Positions 7,382 to 12,203 of a DNA stretch of 12,203 bases are shown in pieces (the first letter of the stretch is position 1; each line of letters starts with the position of its first letter). The notes beneath the pieces were generated by a model, which was given only the letters and a program-made list of their open reading frames with translations, searched no databases and had not been told where the DNA came from. Made by a program: the position numbers and the translations under genes. This stretch comes from Olsenella sp. (GTDB lineage: Bacteria; Actinomycetota; Coriobacteriia; Coriobacteriales; Atopobiaceae): the NCBI GenBank assembly GCA_015062715.1, contig SUUD01000033.1, forward strand, positions 1 through 12,203, given 5' to 3'.

Positions 7382-7491
7382 GGCGGCCCTTCCTTCCAGT
7401 GCGTGAGCAACAGAACGAGTCCATGGTATCGCGTGGAGGATGGGCACGTCGCGTCATTTGCCACACACGTAAAGAAAGCGGGAGACAGCCC
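7382..7491 (-). other. Leader of the tal-tkt operon, no gene
   Basis: This is the 110 bp between the transaldolase start and the repeat element. It carries the ribosome site near the gene and must hold the operon promoter unless transcription enters from prfB. The best -10-like hexamer on the minus strand is TACCAT, around 7421-7426, with no convincing -35 box. No tRNA, riboswitch fold or small gene is recognised. The remaining 35 bp between the repeat and the prfB stop (7731-7765) also show no gene. Confidence 0.4.
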
Positions 7492-7500
7492 GGGACCTGT

Positions 7501-7578
7501 CATTGGGGACGGTTCTTTTTTGGTGACATTGGGGACGGTTCTTTTTTGGTGACATTGGGGACGGTTCTTTTTTGGTGA
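7501..7578 (+). repeat. Three perfect 26-bp tandem repeats
   Basis: Three contiguous identical 26-bp units (7501-7526, 7527-7552, 7553-7578), each made of cattggggacggttc, six Ts in all, then ggtga. A fourth copy of the core begins at 7579 but diverges after the T-run (gacagg instead of tggtga). The exactness suggests recent expansion by slippage or unequal recombination inside the larger element. There are no spacers, so it is not a CRISPR array. Confidence 0.95.
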
Positions 7579-7614
7579 CATTGGGGACGGTTCTTTTTGA
7601 CAGGTTTTTCGGAC

Positions 7615-7692
7615 GAAATGACATTGGGGACGGTTCTGTTTGTCAGGTTTTGAGCAAAACCTGACAAACAGAACCGTCCCCAATGTCATTTC
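7615..7692. repeat. 37-bp perfect inverted repeat (central hairpin)
   Basis: Positions 7615-7651 are the exact reverse complement of 7656-7692, separated by a 4-nt loop (gagc). Pairing resumes outside: 7599-7607 (gacaggttt) with 7693-7701, after a 7-nt bulge on the left side, and then 7579-7598 with 7702-7721 (20 bp). Together they make a nearly continuous stem of about 66 bp. Such a structure would be very stable in either RNA strand and could extrude as a cruciform. Confidence 0.95.
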
Positions 7693-7765
7693 AAACCTGT
7701 CAAAAAGAACCGTCCCCAATGACAGGTCCCCGACCCCGATGCACCCGGCAGCAGGGCAAGCCTCC

Positions 7766-8874
7766 CTAGTCGGTGCCGCCGCCCACGGCCCAGCGGTGGT
7801 AGCCCACGACGAACTGGTCGAGGTCGCCGCCGGTGAGCACGGCATCGGTGTTGCCCGTCTCGACCCCGGTGCGCAGGTCCTTGACCATCTGGTAGGGGTA
7901 CAGCACGTAGCTGCGGATCTGGTTGCCCCAGGCGATGTCGTGCTTGGGCCCGCGCAGCTCGTCCATCTCGGCGGCGCGCCGCTCGAGCTCCATCTCATAG
8001 AGCTTGGAGCGCAGCACGTTCATGGCAAAGGCCTTGTTCTGCAGCTGGCTGCGCTCGTTCTGGCAGGTGACCACGATGCCCGTGGGCAGGTGGGTGATGC
8101 GCACCGCCGAGTCGGTCGTGTTCACGCCCTGGCCGCCGTGGCCATGGCTGTGGAAGACGTCGATGCGCAGGTCGTCGGGATTGATGTCGACCTCGATGTC
8201 GTCGGGCAGGACGGGCAGCACCTCCACGCCGGCAAAGGTGGTCTGGCGGCGCTTCTTGGCGTCGGTGGGCGAGATGCGCACGAGCCGGTGCACGCCCTGC
8301 TCGGCACGGAGCATGCCGTAGGCGTTGTGCCCCGCCACGGTGAACATGGCGCGGTCGAGGCCGATGGCCTCGCCGGCCGGCGCGTCGTTGACCGTGACCT
8401 TCCAGCCACGACGCGCACAGTAGGCCTGGTACATGCGGAAGAGCATGGCGCACCAGTCCTGGGCCTCGAGGCCGCCCTGGCCGGGCGTCACCGTGACGAT
8501 GGCGTCTCCGTGGTCGAGCTCGTCGGTGAACCAGCTGGCGAGCTCCAGCTCGGTGAGGTCGGCCGTGAGCTTGTCGAGCAGGCGCTCCGACTCGGCGAGC
8601 ATGTCCCCGTCTTCCATCTCGCTTCCCAGCTCGAAGGCGACCTGGGCGTCGTCGAGCTCCTGGCGGGCGGAGTCGATGCCCTGGACCGCCTCCTTGGCGG
8701 AGGCGAGCTGCGACATGGTGGCGCGGGCTGCGTCGACGTCGTCCCAGAAGCCGGGCTCGGCGCTCTTGGCCTCGAGCGATGCGGCCTCGGCGCGGCGCTC
8801 GCCCACGTGCAGGTAGCCCTCGACCTCGTCGAGGCGCCGGGCAAGCGCCTCGATCCGCTCGTTCGCGGCAGCCA

Positions 8875-8875
<1 letters not shown>
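7766..8875 (-). CDS. prfB: Peptide chain release factor 2 (no programmed frameshift)
   Basis: Class I release factor that releases finished peptides at UGA/UAA stops. It has 369 residues from GTG at 8873-8875; this start shares its first nucleotide with the secA TAG stop (TAGTG) and has AGGA seven nt upstream. Length fits RF2 (about 365). The N-terminal helical domain is followed by domain 2/4, with the codon-recognition loop at 202-204 and the GGQ catalytic motif at 247-249 (HGHGGQGVNTTDSAVRITH). The recognition tripeptide reads Ser-Pro-Thr (codons TCG CCC ACC), not the usual RF2 Ser-Pro-Phe. The frame is continuous through EVEGYLHVGERR, where many RF2 genes have an in-frame UGA and +1 frameshift. 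The overall sequence (HRLVRIS, TTFAGVEVLPVLPDDIEVDI) is RF2-like rather than RF1-like. It is translationally coupled to secA and its own stop is TAG. Confidence 0.94.
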
Positions 8876-11622
<2,747 letters not shown>

Positions 11623-11641
11623 GTGACTCCCCCGAACACAG

Positions 11642-11658
11642 GGCGGCACACGGCCGCC
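11642..11658 (-). promoter_or_regulatory. Stem-loop in the secA leader
   Basis: On the minus strand GGCGGC-CGTGT-GCCGCC forms a perfect 6-bp GC stem with a 5-nt loop, ending 8 nt before the secA ribosome site GGGGGAG (11633-11627). It has no U-tract, so it is not an intrinsic terminator. It could modulate ribosome loading or mark the 5' end of the mRNA. The rest of the gap (11659-11772) contains TACAGT as a weak -10 candidate without a good -35, and two adjacent 9-nt repeats (11708-11725) differing at one base. Confidence 0.35.
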
Positions 11659-11772
11659 TCCCCAACGCATGTATCGTGAACGACTGTACCCCTCGCACTA
11701 CGGGACCTGTCCTGCATGCCCTGCACATCACCATAAAAGCGCACGCGAGCGGCCCGTTCTCGCCGGTGGGCG

Positions 11773-12203
11773 TCACGCCGGCAGCGCCCCGCCGTACACC
11801 ATGCCCTCGAGCTTGCCCGACCTGGCATCGCCCTCCCGCCCGCACGCGTCGTTGACCAGGGAGCGCAGGCGCGCGCTGGGCGGCACGCCGAGCGTCGCTA
11901 TGACCTTGCGCGCGTACGACTCGTAGTGGAGGCGCGCCTCTCGGGTCCGCCCGGCCGCGATGAGCGCGCGCACGACGCCCTCCTCGACGTCCTCGCGCAG
12001 CGGGTCGGTCGTGGCCGCGTTGCGCGCCAGGCGCACCGCGATCGTCGCCCTTCCCAGGCGCAGCGCCGCCTCGGACCCCGCGACCATGGCGTCGGCGTAG
12101 AGCGTCGCGATCTCGTGGTGGCACCGCGAGAAGAGGCCGGTGGGGTCGCTTGACGGCATGACGATGTTGCCGGGAAAGCATCCCTCGAGCTCGCAGCACT
12201 CAC
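11773..12203 (-). CDS. BTAD-domain transcriptional regulator, C-terminal part only
   Basis: The frame is open from the window edge at 12203 to a TGA at 11773-11775, giving 142 residues without the true start; an internal ATG at 12159 is not taken as the start. The sequence matches the bacterial transcriptional activator domain found in SARP-type and large LuxR/AfsR-like regulators. It has a GCFPGN segment near the start (family form G-x-F-L-P-G), a Cys/His-containing helix, and then REDVEEGVVRALIAAGRTRE followed by ARLHYESYARKVIATLGVPP, SARLRSLVND. This is the BTAD consensus of TPR-like helices ending in a Leu-Gly-x-x-Pro-Ser motif. The DNA-binding domain would lie upstream, outside the window. 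The gene points the same way as secA but is 150 bp from it, and no regulatory link is shown. Confidence 0.8.
   Translation of the reverse strand, partial: ECCELEGCFPGNIVMPSSDPTGLFSRCHHEIATLYADAMVAGSEAALRLGRATIAVRLARNAATTDPLREDVEEGVVRALIAAGRTREARLHYESYARKVIATLGVPPSARLRSLVNDACGREGDARSGKLEGMVYGGALPA

Larger units (their letters stand above)
7492..7730. mobile_element. 239-bp MITE/REP-like palindromic element
   Basis: The outer ends are perfect 29-bp inverted repeats: 7492-7520 begins gggacctgtcattggggacg and is the exact reverse complement of 7702-7730. The interior contains seven copies of the 15-nt core cattggggacggttc: five direct (from 7501, 7527, 7553, 7579 and 7622) and two inverted (7671-7685 and 7707-7721). 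The segment 7579-7721 alone can fold into one long cruciform or hairpin. It encodes no protein; frames reading through it are repetitive and low in credibility. It is AT-richer than its surroundings because of the T-runs. Short repeats of this style spread between genes by transposases acting in trans (MITEs, or REPs moved by RAYT-type tyrosine transposases). No transposase is in the window and no clear target-site duplication is visible, so mobility is inferred. Confidence 0.75.

Noticed and set aside
7492..7730. Possible CRISPR array
   Set aside because: The repeats are contiguous or inverted with no unique spacers of constant length, and no cas gene is present.
7378..7998. Minus-strand open frame of 206 codons reading through the repeat element
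   Set aside because: Its C-terminal half is a translation of the repeats (recurring NRPQCH, GTVLF and KEPSP peptides) and its N-terminal part is out of frame within prfB. This is not a credible protein.
11701..11711. The 11-mer cgggacctgtc shared with the left edge of the repeat element (7491-7501)
   Set aside because: The match stops at once on both sides and the core cattggggacgg is absent, so a remnant copy is not supported and chance is enough.

Overview
The window is high-GC chromosomal DNA in which every supported gene lies on the minus strand. GC-rich coding, GTG starts with purine-rich ribosome sites, an actinobacterial BTAD-type regulator, an RF2 gene without a programmed frameshift and a transketolase split into two genes suggest an actinobacterium. 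The flavour is that of the Coriobacteriia (Olsenella/Atopobium/Collinsella-like), but this is inferred from gene content and style, not from a database match.

In transcription order (high to low coordinates) the layout is: (1) the C-terminal end of a BTAD-domain (SARP/LuxR-type) regulator, running off the window at 12203; (2) secA and prfB, sharing one nucleotide, for protein export and translation termination; (3) a 384-bp gene-free interval (7382-7765) dominated by a 239-bp palindromic repeat element (7492-7730); (4) a pentose-phosphate operon of a small transaldolase followed by the N- and C-terminal halves of a split transketolase, which overlap by 4 nt; (5) a GC-rich hairpin and then ftsE-ftsX, overlapping by 14 nt, the ABC-like complex linking the divisome to peptidoglycan hydrolases; (6) a strong intrinsic terminator whose T-tract abuts a likely promoter for rnr (RNase R), followed by a TPR-repeat protein that runs off the window at base 1.

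The housekeeping order secA-prfB-ftsE-ftsX is familiar from other Gram-positive bacteria. Here it is interrupted by the transaldolase-transketolase operon together with the repeat element. The most unusual observations are: the repeat element (perfect 29-bp terminal inverted repeats, an internal 37-bp perfect inverted repeat, and seven copies of one 15-nt core, three of them in perfect 26-bp tandem); an RF2 whose codon-recognition tripeptide reads Ser-Pro-Thr, a mix of the RF2 (SPF) and RF1 (PxT) motifs; and an FtsE with an acidic, proline-rich N-terminal extension of about 75 residues. I did not find a phage, CRISPR array, defence system, tRNA or rRNA. The non-repeat part of the window is ordinary core genome.
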